NCBI GenBank assembly: GCA_037833965.1
Contig: AP031358.1
Coordinates: forward strand, 19,786,001-19,850,000
DNA from: Marchantia polymorpha subsp. ruderalis
Taxonomy: Eukaryota > Streptophyta > Marchantiopsida > Marchantiales > Marchantiaceae
Direction: 5' to 3'
Length of the DNA stretch: 64,000 nucleotides
In this document: in pieces, positions 1 to 15,216 of the stretch
Position numbering within the stretch: position 1 is the first letter of the stretch
Layout: each line of letters starts with the position of its first letter
Position numbers and translations under genes: made by a program
The notes under the pieces: model-generated
Databases searched by the model: none
What the model saw: only the letters and a program-made list of their open reading frames with translations
What the model was told of the DNA's origin: nothing

Positions 1-3000
1 AAGTTTAAAGGCTCTTTTGCTGGCAACGATAGTACAAGGGAGTGAGTGCTTAGTGGAGCTTTTGACAACTGTCCTCTTTTCAGGCATCGATAACAGGAGG
101 CCAGAACTTGAATCTATCTGAGGAGAGTGTGACACAATGCCACTGAAAATAATCCTTTGCTGCTATGTTTGACACTGGTTGTGCAGGCAATTTTGTTGGT
201 AATATAAAAGAAAATATTGAAGTGGTTTCTGGCTCCTTCTATGGCCACAGTTTGGATTGAGCTGAGTGGATCATGTTGCATCAATGGCATGGCTTGTATC
301 GTAATGAGACAGTGCCGTGTCACTTGGGACCAAGCATAGTGGGGGTATGCAGTTTGTCGAGGCTTAATTTTTTTTGGGGAAAAAAGATAGTCTACCTGAG
401 TATGGTTAACTATCTGATCTCTTTAAGATTAACGAGGATCTTCCTGAGGTCAGGGTTTAGCATATATCATGTAAGCATTCATACGAGCTCAATCGAAGAT
501 ACAGTAAAGTACTTATGTCAAAATTTGCATACATATAATCATCTCGATACACTATTCTCATCATTATTTCACACACCCATGTTTCATGAAGAGATTTTTC
601 CCTTAAATCCCTCGTGCCATTACGTGGATGGGGATAAGGTCTATCTAAAAGTTTGACAGGAGCTCTGATAATGTACGATTTTGAAGGGCCTTTTGCTAAA
701 TGGTTTAGATTGAGAATCCATGCTAAGAATGATCTGCCAGAGGAAGTTGGGGTTTGATGACAGGCACCTCTGCGGCGATTAGAAAATCATTTTTGTCATG
801 GAGGTCATACAGACTGGGTTCATGTTGCAACGCACATCGGAGTGGATTGCAAGAATCAAGGATGCACTATCTTTAGATACAACCTTTTCTCTTATCTACC
901 GTAATCTCAAGAAGATATTGTCTTTCATCATGCCACATACTAAGGCGAAAAGTATACATCCACCCTTCACGATGATCATGTTCTTCCTTGTCACCTCGCA
1001 AGCGCAACAAACCACTCCCTCGATGCCTCAGACTGAAATAAGATCCACTTAGAAAATGAAATAATGTAGGACACACCCCCAAAGCCTCCGGAGAAGATGT
1101 TTGCAGACCACAGTATCTTGGCCATCAAATTATGAAGGAATATCACTCCCCAAGATTTTGCAAGGATCAATAATCATGTGCTTCTCCAGTTTCATTCAGG
1201 ACACTTGCGCGGCGCTGTTTCATAGGAGTGTTGTGAGGCTAGGGGTCAGCCTTGAAGCCAAAGTTGGCGCTGACCTTTATAAAACTCTGGTATACGAGTT
1301 GCATTCAAGAGCTTTTAGGTCACTTGTCAGCAGGATTTTGTGGAAATGTGCTTCATTCGTGACTACCAGCTGGAGTTGGACTTGGAATCAATAACTACAC
1401 TCGAAGCTCACGACAGAGAATACAGCTCGTTTAATGAACACAGATCTGGACCGACCGAGCGTGTGCGTGCAAGAGCAAATTGTTAGGCACAGTAGAAACA
1501 CTTTAGTCAACTTCAGAATCCATCAACGTCCATAAGTGCCACTGATCTACAAGTATATCCATGCGTCTCCTTTCTACTCGTATATCGAATGGGAAGAGAA
1601 GGAAGCCTATGAATGAAGAGAAGAAAGTGGAATAAAAAGCAAACGAGCAACGTGTAGGCCTGAACAGTCGAAACCGAGTTAACGTGATCTCGGCATATTT
1701 CACGACCCCTTGTGGGTAAAACTGGATTCATGCAACGGACATGTTACAAAACATTTTACATTCTCAAACCCATGGAAAGACGTGACTTTTTTTAGTGAAG
1801 CATCTTCAGTAATCGTCGTGCTTGTGAGCAACCTTATACTAACATGAAGTGCTCGCTAGGGGCAGCACTTCCGACTGCAGTCAGCTTTTATTATTTCTCT
1901 GGAGCCAGCAAAACTTACCATTTGGCTCTTCTTGATTAGCAAGCAAGCCTTCTTAAGGGAAAGTACAATGTGAAATACCCTTGTTATCTCGGGGTGAAGA
2001 AGAAGAATTGATCAGGATCGTCACCTTCTGACTTGCAGGATATTTCCCTTCTTTCATGATACCCTCCTTACACCTGCTGAATTTCCAGTCAGCTGGAGGA
2101 AAGTGAAAATATTACAAAGATAATGCAGGCATGACCGGCGAGCATATACGGTGTGTATTTAAATGTATCGGTTATGATATTTGTGCAGGACTTTTCGGAC
2201 GTTGTTACCCCATTTACTGCCACTAGTCCCTCCCTGTCCGTCTCTGACTGTGAACACTTCCTAGGTCAACGGACACAGCTTTGTGATTCGTTTGCAGAGC
2301 CGAGATGCCATCCCAAAACGCAAACAGGAAACACATGTTTGTGAAGTTTCTGGAGCTGGATGTTGTGGAAGTTTAAGCATACAGCGCCGCCCTAGTAATG
2401 AATGAGTGAATGCATGCTATGCTGTTCAGCTGGCAGTAAGATTTTCATTAAATCTCCCCTTCACATCCATCCCAGTTCGTCGTTCACTTAACTGCCCATC
2501 GCCCTCGACATCAGTAATTAAATTGAGGAAACTAATTTTGCTCCTGAACCATGCACCACCAACTACAGGACCGTAACGATCCTCAATCGAAGATCCCAGG
2601 CCCACCGATTTGATAGTTTAAAGACGAATTGCACGTGAACTCAAACCCGTAGTAGAAGGTGAGCCGCACACATATACACACAAACACACACACTCGAGTT
2701 GAGAGTTTTGGTTGTTAGACATGAAATAATATGTCGATATGACTATTGTGAACATACTTTATGCCTTTCGCTCACCAGAAAATAACGCACCAGTTCCTTC
2801 TCTTCAGTAAGACTGAACCACTCTGGATTTCAAGTTCATGGTCGGATGGTTTGGTGTCACGATAGATATATATCATTTGCCCTCGTTTCCGGATAGCATG
2901 GTACAGGTCTAGAATGAGCACATGGATGGTTCTTTGCATTACTTCTGTTGAGTGCAGCCCTGCTCATGAGTGCAAATGCACAGCAATCTATAGGGCATGG

Positions 3001-4289
3001 ATTTGCATCCATCCTGCTGCAGTGTAGAGCATCCGTTTGTTGCGGGGTTTCTCCAAAAGAGTAGCAGCAGAGTGCCAAAGAAACCAAATGACCTTCCGGG
3101 CTCGTTAAAAAATAAAATACAAAAAAGTTATAACCTGTGCGTAAAGGCTATGTGTTTGGTCGCCGTCTTTAGAAATCAGTAGACATCCGCCCAGTCTACA
3201 ACAAGGACTTTATAATATAATATAAATATTAAAATGTAGGAGTATCTGTAGGATACTCTTCTTTACCTGTCCCTCATCTCAACACTTTCCTGAATTTCTC
3301 CCTCATAAAAAGCATTATGAACATTTTATATTTAGAAGATGATAGAAACTTCAGACTTATATCTATATTTGAAGGACTAAAACTCTATTCATGAATTTTG
3401 ATTTTTTTATGGTTGTAGATGATGTCCAAATGTAGAAAAATGGTTCTGACTTTTCATAAGGTAGTTCCAATATCAAATCACTGCATTGACAAACGTCATA
3501 TTTTAGTCCTATTTGCGATGATGGACTTCTTTTGCATTACAAAATTTGATCAAGCTGCGAAGACTATTTATTTTTTAAGTATTTGGAAAAAGTTAGAAAG
3601 TTATTACACTTCAAAACTACTCGAGAACTCTGGTTTGACAAATTCCAAACAATTTTGTACGGTACAGTGACAATTTATTCCTCCAGCATTGCTTACCGGT
3701 ACTAGGGATACTATTCTGATCTGTTCCTGAGAAGTCAAAGGAGAGACTTCTCTTTTTGACTTATGGAGCGTACATCATGGTGATACCATGATTCCTTTCT
3801 CCTGTCCAACAGCTTTGTTTGTAGCCGATAACCGATTTCCACACCGGTTTCGCAGAATTGAGTGCAAAGTTTTCAACTTGCGAGACACCCACCAGCTACT
3901 CCATCAATATAACGTCGTGCCATGATGTTAGGTTGGGAACGGAATGGCAGAGCAAAGAGACTTGCGTGCCAAACTCGAAATGGCAAAGCCTTCGCGGGGC
4001 AGCTAATCACAAACATTGTTTTCCTTATTAAGAACAGAGTCAACTTTGTTTCATCATAAGCACAGTCCTAACAACTTTTGTCGCTCTTCATGTTCGAGAC
4101 GCATGGAACGTCTCTAAACACACACCAGGGAATGGAGTAGGCCAAGACCAACACACCCCCCGGTCCCCAAGCATTTGACTTTCGATCTTGCTTACGAACA
4201 TTAATACTCGCCTTAATATAGGAGAATTTGAGCAAATCTTGGCCTTGTTCGTTTCCTCTTTGTGTCCTCGTTGCCATCGTCGGGCCCAT
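1..4289. other. No gene recognised
   Basis: Only short ORFs without family resemblance on either strand. Base composition is mixed, with an AT-rich patch at about 3200-3660. I see no RNA gene or transposon motif. Confidence 0.5.
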
Positions 4290-5600
4290 GTCAGCTAGCG
4301 AGCATTGATTCCATCCACCATCAATAGTAGCCTTCGCGCGAGAACCTCCCCAAAAGGAAAAACAGCGCCTCCACCACCGAGTTTAGGGGCCGGGAATCTA
4401 CATGCTACACCCTTCGAAACCCACGATGGTTCAGTTCTATTTTGTTGGATTCAGGGGTCAGTCCAGCGATCAGGGGTAACACCGCATAAGCGAGTCGATC
4501 CGGCTCCAGGTGCTGTGATTCCAGAGGCCATGAACCCTATCTCGGCCAAGGTCCAATCCCTCACTCATCGCACCCGAGTCTCCACTCGCCCCATCCCTAA
4601 CCATCCCCAGTTGTTCCTAGGAACCAAGATTCTGCTCGCCTAATCATCACCACAATGGCCCTCGAACAATTTCAATCCCATTGAAAATCGACACCATGCC
4701 GTAAGTGGCTCCCGAGTCCCGACGACGAGGAGCATCGTCTTCCAAGTCATGAGCCGAGGAGGAAGATCCATCAGAAATCGTGAGGCCCCGTGCATCATCA
4801 TCAGCGGGAGCAGCATCGGGAGCCAAGGCAGGAGAAAGGACAAGGTCGAGGGAAGTTCAGGGAAGCGAGGGAGGAAGAAGAGGCGGTGGGGGTGGTGGAC
4901 TCTAATGCATCTGCATGGGCCATTGACGGCAAAAAGAGCCTCATATTCCAAAGACAACAATGTGGATAGACTTTGTTGAGATTTGAGACCTTGGGCCCGG
5001 CCGAACACCCACGCACACGAGCAAGAGCACGTCTCGTTGCTCTCGGATTGAATTGGAATGGCGTGGCTCGGTCTGGTCTGGTTCGGGTGAATGGCAGGTG
5101 GATGCCAAACTCTGGTCCCTTGGAACCCAAGGACTACTTCCGTCATCATCTACCCCTTCGCGAGAATCGCAAGAAGCGCAAGTCGCGAGCTTTGTCGTGG
5201 ACGCGAGTGGGCCTTCGGAGCAGTTCCTTCCTTCCTTCGCGCTCGTTCCTTCATCATCGCCTTCGTTCGTCCCTCGGCATTCGCTTCCCTTTCTTTCCAA
5301 TTTTTTTTATTCACATCCTCATCTTCCCTTTTGTCACATCATCATCATCATCTCCTTTGCCTTCAAGGGATGAGGTTAGATATCCCCGAGATCCTCTTTT
5401 CGCCTCTGGAGTTTCTAATTTCTCACCACGGAGGAAGAATATCTTGTTTGGCTCCATGTGCTTTTCTTCTCGCTTATGTGTACGGGTATCATTTTGCTTT
5501 TATCTCTTTTTATTATTTTTATCATCGTATTTCTACGGAATTAATGCGTACCTTGAACTGAAGAAATGAGGATTATCTTCTTCGAGAATCGGTATTTTAT
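4290..5600. other. GC-rich then pyrimidine-rich stretch resembling a plant 5' leader
   Basis: GC-rich DNA from 4300 passes into a CT-rich plus-strand run at 5210-5370, with ATCATCATC repeats just before a GGGATGAGG at 5370. The ORF after that ATG (about 63 aa, hydrophobic) matches nothing I know. It could be the 5' end of a gene whose coding exons are lost. Confidence 0.25.
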
Positions 5601-7660
5601 TATAATCTGCGTAGGCATAATAAAGCTGAGATCAGCTCGGAGACTTAATATAACATTCTATACGAAAAATGTTCCACGGAAACTGATTTTAAACCCAACA
5701 AGAAGATTGTCTAGTAATGATCTGCAATACTCAGGAGGATTCGAATTTGACATCTTTGTTTTGACGTGCAAATGCCTCTGCCTGGTATATCTTACAGCTC
5801 TAAAGCTTATTTGTTTTGGTTGTCTCCGTTCGTCATCTAACTTTTAGACGACTCCTCGTATTTGAAATTTTATCCAATCGATCTAGAGTATCTAGAATCG
5901 TATTATGTTCATTCCCTCTCAAGTTGGATCACATTTCTCATCCGCAAGGATACAATCATTGTGTTCGTACATATATCTAAGTATGGTCTTCACATTTCTA
6001 TCGGTACTCGTAAGACGTTATGTGTAGTGCATACATTAGCGATTCGCTTGAAAGGTGTCTTGAAAAACATTCACTTTTCGTATGGGCTCTTGAATTTCAA
6101 ACGCCATTCATGATGACCGCATATCATGAAATCAATTCTTGCAACTTCTAAAGGGTCAGCGGGTTGCGAATGTACCGGAGCACATGTGCTAAATCGATCT
6201 TTGGCTAAATCGATCGTCGGTCTTGATTTCTCGTACGGCCATCGTCACAATTACTACAATTTGATCGATATCTCCCAGTCAAAACTACTTTTTTTTCATG
6301 CCTTACGCCCAGACAGAAAAATAGGATAATCAGTTTCTGATTTACTTTGAAAACAAGATTTGGGATAATTAATCGAGATTAATATTGTAGCAATCCAAAA
6401 AAATTAATTCATTTTAGCGAATTCAGTAATTCATTATTGTAGCAATCCAAAAAAAAATTTAAAAAAATTACTGAAGACACCAATGACAAGGAACCCAAGT
6501 GGGAGTGTAAACGTGCTTGACCAAATCTATTCGGAAAATTTTAAAACCTAAGAATGGAAGAACATAATTTAAGACAATAAAAATGCTGAATTATTGAGAA
6601 TATATATTTTACAACAGATCAAGGGAAAAAGATTGTTGAGAATATTGCATGTAAAGTTACATTATCTTGATATAAATTATTGTATACCTTTCTTGTGGAA
6701 CATCCTTATCCATTAATCAGTTTAAGATTGACTGACAGAAAATTACAGAATCTGAACATGGTCCTCTGTATTGAGAGTTGAATGTTTGTTATTATAACAT
6801 GCTGATATGCTAAATAAAAAAAATTGAATTTATTTTAGATTATAAGGATGATGATAATACTATTATATTATTTTAGGATGATTGATGACTCATTCTAACA
6901 GTGGCTGAAGCTCACAATTTTTGGAATTGAATTTAAGATGAATTTTAGCAGGTCATGATGAAAAATCCAAGAGAAATTACCTTTCACGCTTTATAATATA
7001 GAGCTTTCTTGAAATCCAAAAGGGAGTATATTGAATGTTGTAAGAGTCTTTTCTAATAGAAAGCCAGTCTAATGGGAAATATCATCAGAAAATGTTGTGT
7101 TAAAGTACTTGAGCACTTCAAAGATGAGTTACCAGTTTGTCAATGCATCCTATTGACTACTAGAGATAAATAAGGATACCCGAACGATAACATGAGTTCA
7201 TTCAGACCCACTCATTTTCAAGCAGACGATATGAGACTACGTAGTCAAGCATAAGAGATAAAGTCTTTCCTGATATGGTGTACATAGTTCATAATATTAT
7301 GTGTATCGTCTACTTAACAAGGATCATCTACTACTAGTTTTTCCAAAGCAATGGACAATAGGTCTATAGTGAGCCATCAAAATTCCTATAATCCCAATAT
7401 ACGTAACTCATAGAGATCGTAGACAAGTTACTCACTCCCCTGCAAAGAAATGAAATGTTTCTTCAACATTCAATTCAATTAAATTTGCTCGAATCCACTA
7501 GATCAGGTCTCGAGTATGGGCTAGGGATCCTAGAAAGGTGACACATTCCTACGAAAAGCAATGAAATGTTTTTTATTTGGTTAGCACAGGCTGAAATGTC
7601 TCATATCCACTAGATAGGGTCGCAAAAGCCGTTTCGCAAAAGGGTCGGTTGGGAGAAAGT
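5600..7660. other. AT-rich stretch, no gene recognised
   Basis: Short ORFs only. The duplicated phrase GTAGCAATCCAAAAAAA occurs at about 6390 and 6440. Confidence 0.5.
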
Positions 7661-9300
7661 TGTTGTCACGGCGATGACTTTTCCAGGAACATAAATTGAC
7701 GGAGATTGTGTATATCTGCTACGATGCAGAGTTCCCCCGCTTTTGACCTCTCGATCGCCTTCTTTCCCTTCTCGGGAAGCGGTGACTTGCGTATCGTGAG
7801 GATCCTCGTGCTGACTTGGCCGCTTGGCCCCGTGCGCTGCCCCCCCCCCCTAACCAACGAAAAGTTCATCGAGGCTGCGTGACGAGGCGCTCGCTCGTCG
7901 ACACTAGACGAGCGAGAGCTCGGCCCAGACCCAGTCACCGCACCTTATCTCGACACTATGCCATGGAACTCATAATGACCATAACATGGACGACACACGA
8001 AGCGCAGCAGTCCGCTCGCTACAAGGCTCACGAGCATTGATGGAACATCGTCCGTGTTGTCGTCTATTAACTCCTCGATCGATCCAGCTTTCCCTCTTTC
8101 GTGCTCGAGCTTCGACCGTGCTGCTCCTCTACGACGAGGACGAAGACGAGATGGGAAGCGATGATGGGGTCATGGCCAAACTCCACCCACCCTTTCGAGC
8201 CGCGCGTATGACTTGGCCCATACCGGCGGTGACGAGGCGCGGAGGCGTGGCAGCGAGCGGGGTGCCACGGCGGCCGTGGCTCGTGGCTCGGGGCTCGCTT
8301 GGCAACGAGCCGAACGCATTCAAGCCCCTGCAGCCTCGAACGTTCACCTCGGCAACGTTCGGCCGTCGACCGAAGCGCGAGCGGGGGTTGACTTGCACTC
8401 GGGCCGACACCTGGATAAATGCGCGCCGAGATTCCGGATCTTCCTTCCGGAGCCGCCCAATCGGAGCCCTGGGCAGCGGGGCCTGGGCTAGGGGAGGGGG
8501 TAGGTTCGTCCGGGGGGCTCAGATGTCAGACGCCACTCAGCGCCTCTCTCCAGAACCCTCTCGAGGGTCGGATTTCGTTTCGTGTGACTCTGTGAGCCCC
8601 CTTTTGGCTTTTCCCTCCAAATATCCCCCCGCCTTGACAGGCGCAAACCTTCCCACCGGGAGCAATTATTAAGCTCTTCCAATTAAGACGCTGTCCGGGG
8701 ACAAAGGCGAGGCATCATCGGAGTTCTGAGCCTTCTGACAGATTGGAGTTTCGAGATTCGGTGAGGACAGTGGCGCTGATGATCCAGGCCGAGCAGCAGA
8801 CTGTGGCGAAGCTTGGGTCATAGGATGATCGGGCTCGTGTTGTTGGTTGGGGCTTGGCAAGTGATCGCTGCTGCGTTGGGGCCCCAGTCGACTTCTGGGC
8901 ATTCTGGAAAGTTCTGGTGTAGCCACCTCCCATGGCAATGTCAAGACGAAGCTTCGTGACTGAGTGGGAGGGATCGATGATTGGGTTCCGCAGGGGTGTC
9001 GAGAGGATGAGCAGCTGCCCAGGGATGCGAGGGTTTACTTTCTGGGTCTGTGAAAGTGAGCGGTGGAGTGTCGGAGGGTCGATGTATCACCCGAAGACTT
9101 CTTCTCTCTTGTCTGCTCTGCTTTGCTCTGCAATCGTAGTGCACGAAGTTATGAAGAACGAAGAAGATTGACTTCACGGATTGCCAACATTTTTGTTTTT
9201 TTCCTATCCTTGGATGGTGCTCAAAGGATCTGGCAGTCCTGTCGCTTTCCTTCATCAATTCATCTTTCTTCTTTACATCCGAGTCAACTCATTATGAAGA
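7660..9300. other. GC-rich island without recognised gene
   Basis: GC content rises sharply and several overlapping ORFs appear on both strands (for example 7986-8672 plus, 228 aa), but they are Arg/Pro/Ser-rich frame shadows without domain motifs. Confidence 0.4.
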
Positions 9301-12300
9301 GCTAACAACCACAGCGCCTGTGACATTCCTTGATGGACGTTATGGACTGTGCCTTCTTGTGTACATAAGCGCCAAGAGAGAGGTAGAGAGTACTCAATGC
9401 TTGGCGTTTCGAACGTCAACCATTGAAGCTGAAGGAACAATCGCAGATCGATTTTAGAGAGAGAGAGAGAGTGTGTGTCATGCGCGGCATTGTAATCGGA
9501 GGCTTCAAAGCTTGCCCAGACCTCATTCACAAGGAAGTGAATGGAGTACACTACGCAGCAGTCATAATCACCGGACCAAATCAATGTTCCCACAATGATC
9601 ACTCAATGTGCTATAGCTGAGTTCCTCTCCACTCTCCTCAATATATGGCTTCGATTATTGATCCCGAAAACCTGAAATAACTTTTCCATGTGAGGTAAAG
9701 AAACACATGGTTCGCACGCCAATTTGGTCGCCAAGCCAATGAATTCCTGGATCTCTCACATGCTCGCTCTGGCGAACGAGTCTCGTCATTAGATAGATCT
9801 CTCACACACCTGAAGCCTTGTATCCTCGCGCTTCTGCAAGCAAATTCTCCACGAGGTAGGCGGCTTGGCAGTGCGGCCTGTAGCTAGTGCTCAGGCCCTC
9901 GGGTAAAATTTATAATTAGAGAAACCAGGCGCATTGGCAACTGCATACGAGGCACGTACTGCTACTGCAAGTTAAGACTACTTCCATCCCTCCATATCTG
10001 CAGACAGCTGGTCACAAGGAACGTACAACAACATCATGTTCAGTACTGCACCACGGTGAAAAGGTGAGCATGCCCCAAAAGACAAAACAGGCGAACCACA
10101 GGCAATTCACAACTGCAGTGCACCCGTCAGCTGCAAATCTTCTGCTTAGCATTCCTGTTTGGCTCCGATACGGGTCTGCTCAAAGAACAATATTGTCTAT
10201 TACGAAGTAGAAGTGTTTTTGATTTCCTAGGCTTATGTTCATGAGCATATAATGTTACGAGATCCTGATACCTGAAAAAATAGCCTGACTCCCTGACTGC
10301 CAGCCCCAGGAGGACTTCATTATATCCAACATGAGTGCTTATTTCAGATACTCGAGTGTGCAGGATGATGAAGTATTTTGACCCATTCACTGTCCACGAC
10401 TCTTGGAGCTGGGCAACCATTCTGATAGTCCTTTTTCATTTCCTCGTGTGGATCACAGATACTCCAACAGAGTAGCATTTCCTTCATGATTACGCTTATT
10501 AGTGGATACCTGTGTTTCTAAGATCCCGTTGGGCGTCGAGGACCACCGGAGGTAACATGAATGTGCATCCTAAACGTGTACATTGTCACTGTGTATATTC
10601 AAGGTCATCAACGCAACAACAGATACAGATCTAATCCTCACAGAGTCTGTTCGAATCTCCTGCTGCAGGTCGTGCATTCCACGCACTACTACGTAGCATA
10701 GCCATCCGCAGGAGCTCGAAACAGAGTAAATGGTATACAAAAGTTTCTCAAAAAAGTCTACATAGTTCTAGCCCGTAAAATGATGATTACGTGTGTGTCT
10801 ATGTTCGGAGCTCTACTGCCAGCGAGAGCTGGCTCTAGGGCCCATTGTCCAGTTTGAAAGCTGTTCAATCGACGAAATCCACGGGTTTTATGACCTTGAC
10901 TTGTTCTATTCGTTCATCGGCTAGAAATTCAAAATTCAGGGTGGTGAGGATCTCCGACTGCACAACACATTAATCCCATGATCCTGTGTTTTATAGTTCA
11001 TTGTGCTCGTCATTCGGGTCGAGATATGAAGGCTGTATGGGTGGGTGCAACACAAGCTAGACGGATCCAGAGACAACGACCTTCATGCTAGAGAAAAAAC
11101 GAAGAAACAGGGTGCGAAGCAAGGGAGTCCACCGAACCTCAGAGGAGTCTCGAGAGTCATAGGTCGCCATGATAGTGGAGGGGAGATGCACTCAAGCATC
11201 TGTGTCTCGAGCGAAAGAGAGCGAGATTCCAAACCTCCTGAGATTCATAGCTCCGTGAGCCTGTACGGTAAAGTGGAAGCGTAGATCATTTCAAGTGTAC
11301 AATTTGTTCTTGTCAGCTACCTAAGAGGCTACGATAGTGCTTTTTCGGAGCACTGTGCATGTCATTCGTGTTGACATGCAAAGAGGCCCAGAAAGACAAT
11401 GGCATGTATCAACAGCGGAGTTGAAACCTACCACGTGGCAAGTTACGAACTCAGAGATTAGACTTTCGTTTCCACATGTTAAGGCTGGAGATATTCCAAT
11501 TGAGGATGCTAGAAAGGGTGTGCACCTCATTACATTCCTCCGTAGATTAGGATGGTTACGTTAAAAGTTCCTGCTTCGAATACTTGCGACAGGTCATGAA
11601 TTGTCTTTTGGGATACCTGGTGTAGCAATGCAGACCATGGATTCTACGAGCTTAATGACGGACAATACAGGAATAGATGTTATCGCTTACTCTCTAAATC
11701 TGTGGGTTGTTTTCGGTAATGACAGCTCTCAGGTATGTCAAATTCACTTTCGAAGTAGATATGCTAAATTATTCTTCATACGAGGAATATTGTGTTCTCC
11801 CTTCTTTTATATTTTCTATTATTGCTTCTTCTTCGTTATAATAGGCTGGTTCGCTAACCTGGTGTTGATAGTGCAGCTTAACCACCCGTAGTCTTCGTAT
11901 GCACTCCTTGCGGGTCAAATTTCACCCTTTCGCAGTTCATAGGTCAGTCACACCTGTGTCTAGTGAGATCTTCATTTATGTTTTTCTCGAGTGTACTGAT
12001 CAGTAGTACATGCAGCTCCCTTTCCACGTTCACACAAGATTCCGCGAAATACTACGAGTTACGTTCGAGAAAGCCTCACATTATTAGTAGATGAATACGC
12101 GTCCTTTGAAAAGCTACTCTAGGAGAAAACTTGCAGAGTATGACTATCCATAGATTATCTGACATCTTTTGGACACTTCTGTCAGCAGATAGCTTTGGTC
12201 TCACTGCAAGAACTTACCTTCTAACCTTGAGTTCCCCCTCCTCGTTCGACCATTGTGATCGATACTGCCGTCGGTACTGATACTTGTCGAAAGAGATGCA

Positions 12301-12956
12301 CGAGTGGGAGTGAAATATAGCAGGAGAAGGTTCAGGTCTGCCCTTGAAAAGAACAAGGGCAGACCATATGCTCTAAATTCCTACCGTCAGAATGTCGTAA
12401 AAGTGTGAAGGAGGGCTTTGAGAAACTCCTCATACACCCGCCCAGGATTAGTGACTCGAGGACAGTGAGGACTCGACTCTTCCAGTTTCTACGGCTGTAA
12501 TCTCCTAAAGATGTACTTTAGGGAATTCTATGAATAGTAAGTAGCCTAAGTTTGCAGTGGTGATTATCACCAAAAGCCTCAAATCTCGTAGAAAAGAAGG
12601 GGAGAACGAAACATCAGAGAAGGAACAGCGTAGTTTGACGACGTATGAAGATGGAGCCCGCCTTGTACAGAACGATCTCGGGAGAGCCCCCAGTACATCA
12701 AACAAGTTCAGTTACACTAACGAGGAAGATCGACGTCACTTCTGTTGACTGAAGAGGTAGAGCTGGCTGGGTCAGAAGTCTCGTGAACGGACTTGTGGAG
12801 GTCTCGTTGCATAACCTTCATCGAGTGATAGAGTTGACTTGTGGAGAAGAGAGGACGTACTTCAACGCATATAATGAGTTCTGTCTAACGAGCGAATCCA
12901 CCTTTTTCTTATGACAACCTTTCTCGCTTTCAGATCCCGAAGACCCATATTTTGTA

Positions 12957-12997
12957 TCGACGGAGAGAGAACTTTGACGGAGAGAGAACTTTGACCG
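12957..12997. repeat. Short tandem duplication
   Basis: GACGGAGAGAGAACTTT is repeated twice head to tail. Confidence 0.85.
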
Positions 12998-14880
12998 CAC
13001 GACTTCCATGAAGAAGAACTATGGCCAACCACTGTAGACGACACTTGAATGCAGTGGACCTGTTTGAACGAGAAGCAGCTTCTCTAGATGCAGATTTTGT
13101 GTTCTCCCTCACTACCCATCCATCCATCCATCGCCCCGTTGAGCAGAACAAAAGACCTCGTCCTCAACGGCTCTGCTGACTTTCATAGCAATCATCAAGC
13201 CTGCGATGGTGCACGTGAAAACTCACCGTGTTCTGTTCATTCGAGCTCGACAGTGAGTCACTGTAGGTTGTGCACCCTCCTCTCGAACATTATGTCGTAG
13301 ATAGGCTTCTTGCGGCTCATGACCAACTTTACAACGCTTTCAGACAACCTAACTAATGGAGATTGCCATTTTCCTGGATTTGATTTCGGCGAAACAGGAG
13401 AAGCACAATCTCCTTTTCATAGGCACCCACGGCACAAACCGCCACCTACTGACCAACCACCTATCGAATCCGTTGAGTCACCTCCAGATAAAATGAAGGC
13501 CTCGAGATCCATCATGACATCGACTAGGTGCATCTAACAGCAGGCCAATGTGTTCATTTCCTCGGCAACTTGTGGAGTGAAAGCGTTCTCAAGTCACGGA
13601 CCCTTTCTCTAGCTCGTCTTAGCACAGCCTTTTCAATTCTGCTCTAGTCCTCACAGCCGAAGAAGTGGATTAGAGCTGGAAATGCGCTGCACTCACATCT
13701 TTAGATATCTGGCAGGTCCAGCGAGGAATTGTTGAGAAGCTATAATGAAACTCTCCCATAGTTCCCTATATGCCGATTCTTTCCGTTCGTAAGAACGTCA
13801 ATCCTCCTTGCAAACGGGTTCCACATGTCTACGCCGGAACAGCATGATGCTTCGCAATTTGCTGACGTATGTAAAGTATCCTCTCACATATTTCAATTTC
13901 ATAGCTTTCTCCGTTCATCGTGCTCTACAAGCCCCACGCTCCGGTGACATGATTCATGCTCCACCGTACTATATGGCCGTTTGTTCCTTCGTTGATTTTC
14001 AGCTCCAAGCCTCTCTTCTCATGAATGCTCAGCTCATTCTCAACTACGTTCACAGAATCCTCAGCCTCCTTTCTGCAAGCTGTTGTTTCGCACCCATCAT
14101 ACTCTACGAGAAGCCCACGAGACGTAGACATAGCTTATGGACCGTATGTACAGCGCCACTGGTTGCTCCGGAAACATCAGCTTCAAATCCCACCCCATCA
14201 ATGCGCAGCACTTTCTCCACAGAAACGAGTAATTTCTACTCCTAGAGTTTCGGTTGTGTCCACTGCTTTGTAGCACAAGACTTTCATTCTCAATCCCCGA
14301 GGGATCTGATTCAGGAAGGTACCGTAGGTTGTACTACATGTCACTCTGATTCTGTGCACGTTATATCATCGACATGAGTACATGATCTCTTTCTACTCGT
14401 TGATCAAACCCCGAATGGAATGCAAGCTGTCCGTTTAGAGTCATGCAACGGACTATTGTGCTACCGTTTGTTACTGTGAAGTTAGTGATGAGGAGATTCA
14501 GCTTTCTTCAAACCTTCCACCGTATGGACTCTCGCTTGAACCAAGATAGTTGGCTTTGATGGTTTAGGAGTAAGTGGTTATTTCACTATATAAGTATTTC
14601 CAATGTACAGACTTCACTTTTCTACCTACACTTCTGTACCGAAAGGAAGAAATATTCTGGATTTCAAAAGTAGGGAGCTTAGAAGCAACAGAAGTCCATG
14701 TGAGAAACCTTAGATTATACGGCTTTTTCATAACTAAAGATTATAAGCAAGATTCTTCAAACTGTTGGTCAACGGAGTGAAATTTCTGCCTTACTTGAAT
14801 ATCAAGAAAAAAGTTATACAGTTAATTAAGGAAAAAAAGAAGAGTCAATATTATGTATGACCAAAAAAATATCAAGCCTT

Positions 14881-14929
14881 GTGTGTGTGTATATGTATGT
14901 ATGTATATATATATATATATATATATATT
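14881..14929. repeat. (GT)n-(TA)n microsatellite
   Basis: GTGTGTGTGT followed by ATGTATGTATG and then about 11 TA dinucleotides. Confidence 0.95.
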
Positions 14930-15216
14930 GATGGGAAAAATTGGATTGCTTACAGTCATGATGTAACAACAAACAGATTCTAAGTCACCCATGAGCTTAT
15001 TTCTGGAAAGTGATAAAGGTTCTAATAACATCTCACGACTATAACTATACTCGTATATTGATTGTCAAACCTCTGTCCATTTAATGGGTTCACTTAGGAA
15101 AAACCAAGTTCACTTCACCTTACGAATTATATTGATCAATTCTATACAGACCATACCATCAAATATTCCCTTTTGAGAACAAAGTTTTCCACTGAGGTAC
15201 AGTAACTTTTTAAACA

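Larger units (their letters stand above)
9301..15216. other. No gene recognised
   Basis: A GA run at about 9457 and scattered ORFs under 150 aa with no motif. Nothing supports a gene or transposon domain. Confidence 0.5.

Noticed and set aside
4640..5149. 169-aa minus-strand ORF as a gene
   Set aside because: Overlaps equally long frames on both strands in a CT/GA-rich stretch; no recognisable domain.
7986..8672. 228-aa plus-strand ORF as a gene
   Set aside because: GC-rich DNA gives open frames on both strands here; the composition is Arg/Pro/Ser-rich and no motif or conserved block is visible.
10640..10670. tRNA gene suggested by GTTCGAATC
   Set aside because: No cloverleaf partner arms or A-box at the right spacing.
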